This document shows positions 19,318-19,480 of a stretch of 19,480 nucleotides of DNA, one piece after another; the stretch's first letter is position 1, and each line of letters opens with the position of its first letter. The notes beneath the pieces are model-generated. The model was not told the origin of the DNA, made no database searches, and worked only from the letters and a program-made list of their open reading frames with translations. The DNA comes from JAUSKF01 sp964355005 (GTDB lineage: Bacteria; Patescibacteriota; Minisyncoccia; UBA6257; WO2-44-18), in assembly GCA_964355005.1 (NCBI GenBank), contig CAYHBX010000012.1, forward strand, positions 1-19,480. Reading direction: 5' to 3'. The translations under genes were made by a program, and so were the position numbers.

Positions 19318-19480
19318 ATCCAAATTCTTTACGTATTTCGCTCGGCTCTGAATAAATTGCTTGCGAGGCTCAACTTCTTCGCCAAGAAGAATATCAAACA
19401 AGCGATCAGCTTCTTTAGCGTCATCAATTACCACTTTCAAAAGCGTGCGGTTGGCGGGATTCATCGTAGTTTCCCAAAGC
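19312..19480 (-). CDS. gyrB: DNA gyrase subunit B, C-terminal 55 residues (cut by window edge)
   Basis: GyrB is the ATPase subunit of DNA gyrase, which introduces negative supercoils. Only the end is present. It reads LWETTMNPANRTLLKVVIDD, continues with AKEADRLFDILLGEEVEPRK and finishes in FIQSRAKYVKNLDI. The MNP..RTLL block, the GEEVEPRKQFI block and the terminal NLDI are diagnostic of the type IIA topoisomerase B-subunit tail. The usual bacterial GyrB ends in exactly this way; ParE is the alternative but less likely. The TAA stop is at 19312-19314. The start lies beyond the window. Confidence 0.9.
   Translation of the reverse strand, partial: LWETTMNPANRTLLKVVIDDAKEADRLFDILLGEEVEPRKQFIQSRAKYVKNLDI

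Overview
The window looks like a piece of a small-genome bacterial chromosome, probably a member of the Patescibacteria/CPR (Parcubacteria-like). This is an inference. It rests on a threonyl-tRNA synthetase without a TGS domain, very short intergenic spacers, dispersed heptamer arrays that also interrupt genes in frame, start codons placed directly behind -10 boxes, and a uL11 gene not followed by uL1. The genetic code is standard, since TGA is used as a stop. Bases 1-45 are not genomic: they match the Illumina TruSeq universal adapter, and the smc reading frame runs into it.

Layout. The left third (46-5857) is a minus-strand housekeeping block read right to left: rnhB, rpmF, nusB, rnc, ftsH (own ribosome-binding site) and the N-terminal 505 codons of smc. 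The middle holds plus-strand genes: a membrane-anchored trypsin-like protease without PDZ domain, dnaE and thrS, with a small secreted-type minus-strand orphan between dnaE and thrS. Next come gatB and an orphan on the minus strand, then a divergent two-domain gene (deoxyribosyltransferase-like plus guanylate-kinase-like). After it lies a minus-strand group: dCMP-deaminase-like protein, deoxyribosyltransferase-like protein and NUDIX hydrolase. The right end has secE-nusG-rplK (minus), two small plus-strand unknown genes behind a consensus promoter, and the 3' end of gyrB (minus), cut by the window edge.

Functionally, most genes serve core information processing: replication (dnaE, gyrB, rnhB, smc), transcription elongation (nusB, nusG), translation (rpmF, rplK, thrS, gatB), RNA processing (rnc) and protein export or quality control (secE, ftsH). 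The 14470-17030 segment instead looks like a nucleotide salvage or pool-sanitation module.

The most unusual signals are: (1) a family of 28-base arrays made of four degenerate heptamers, often in inverted pairs, between genes and in frame inside rnhB, gatB and smc; (2) a recurrent arrangement of a -35 box, 17 bases, a -10 box and then ATG only 6-9 bases later, implying leaderless mRNAs for housekeeping genes, while accessory genes carry Shine-Dalgarno sites; (3) the deoxyribosyltransferase-like/guanylate-kinase-like fusion; (4) two unrelated small genes that share a near-identical 30-base leader under an extended consensus promoter; (5) structured leaders or trailers at smc, the deaminase gene and gyrB. 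No gene-free stretch exceeds 300 bases. I found no tRNA, rRNA, CRISPR array or transposase.
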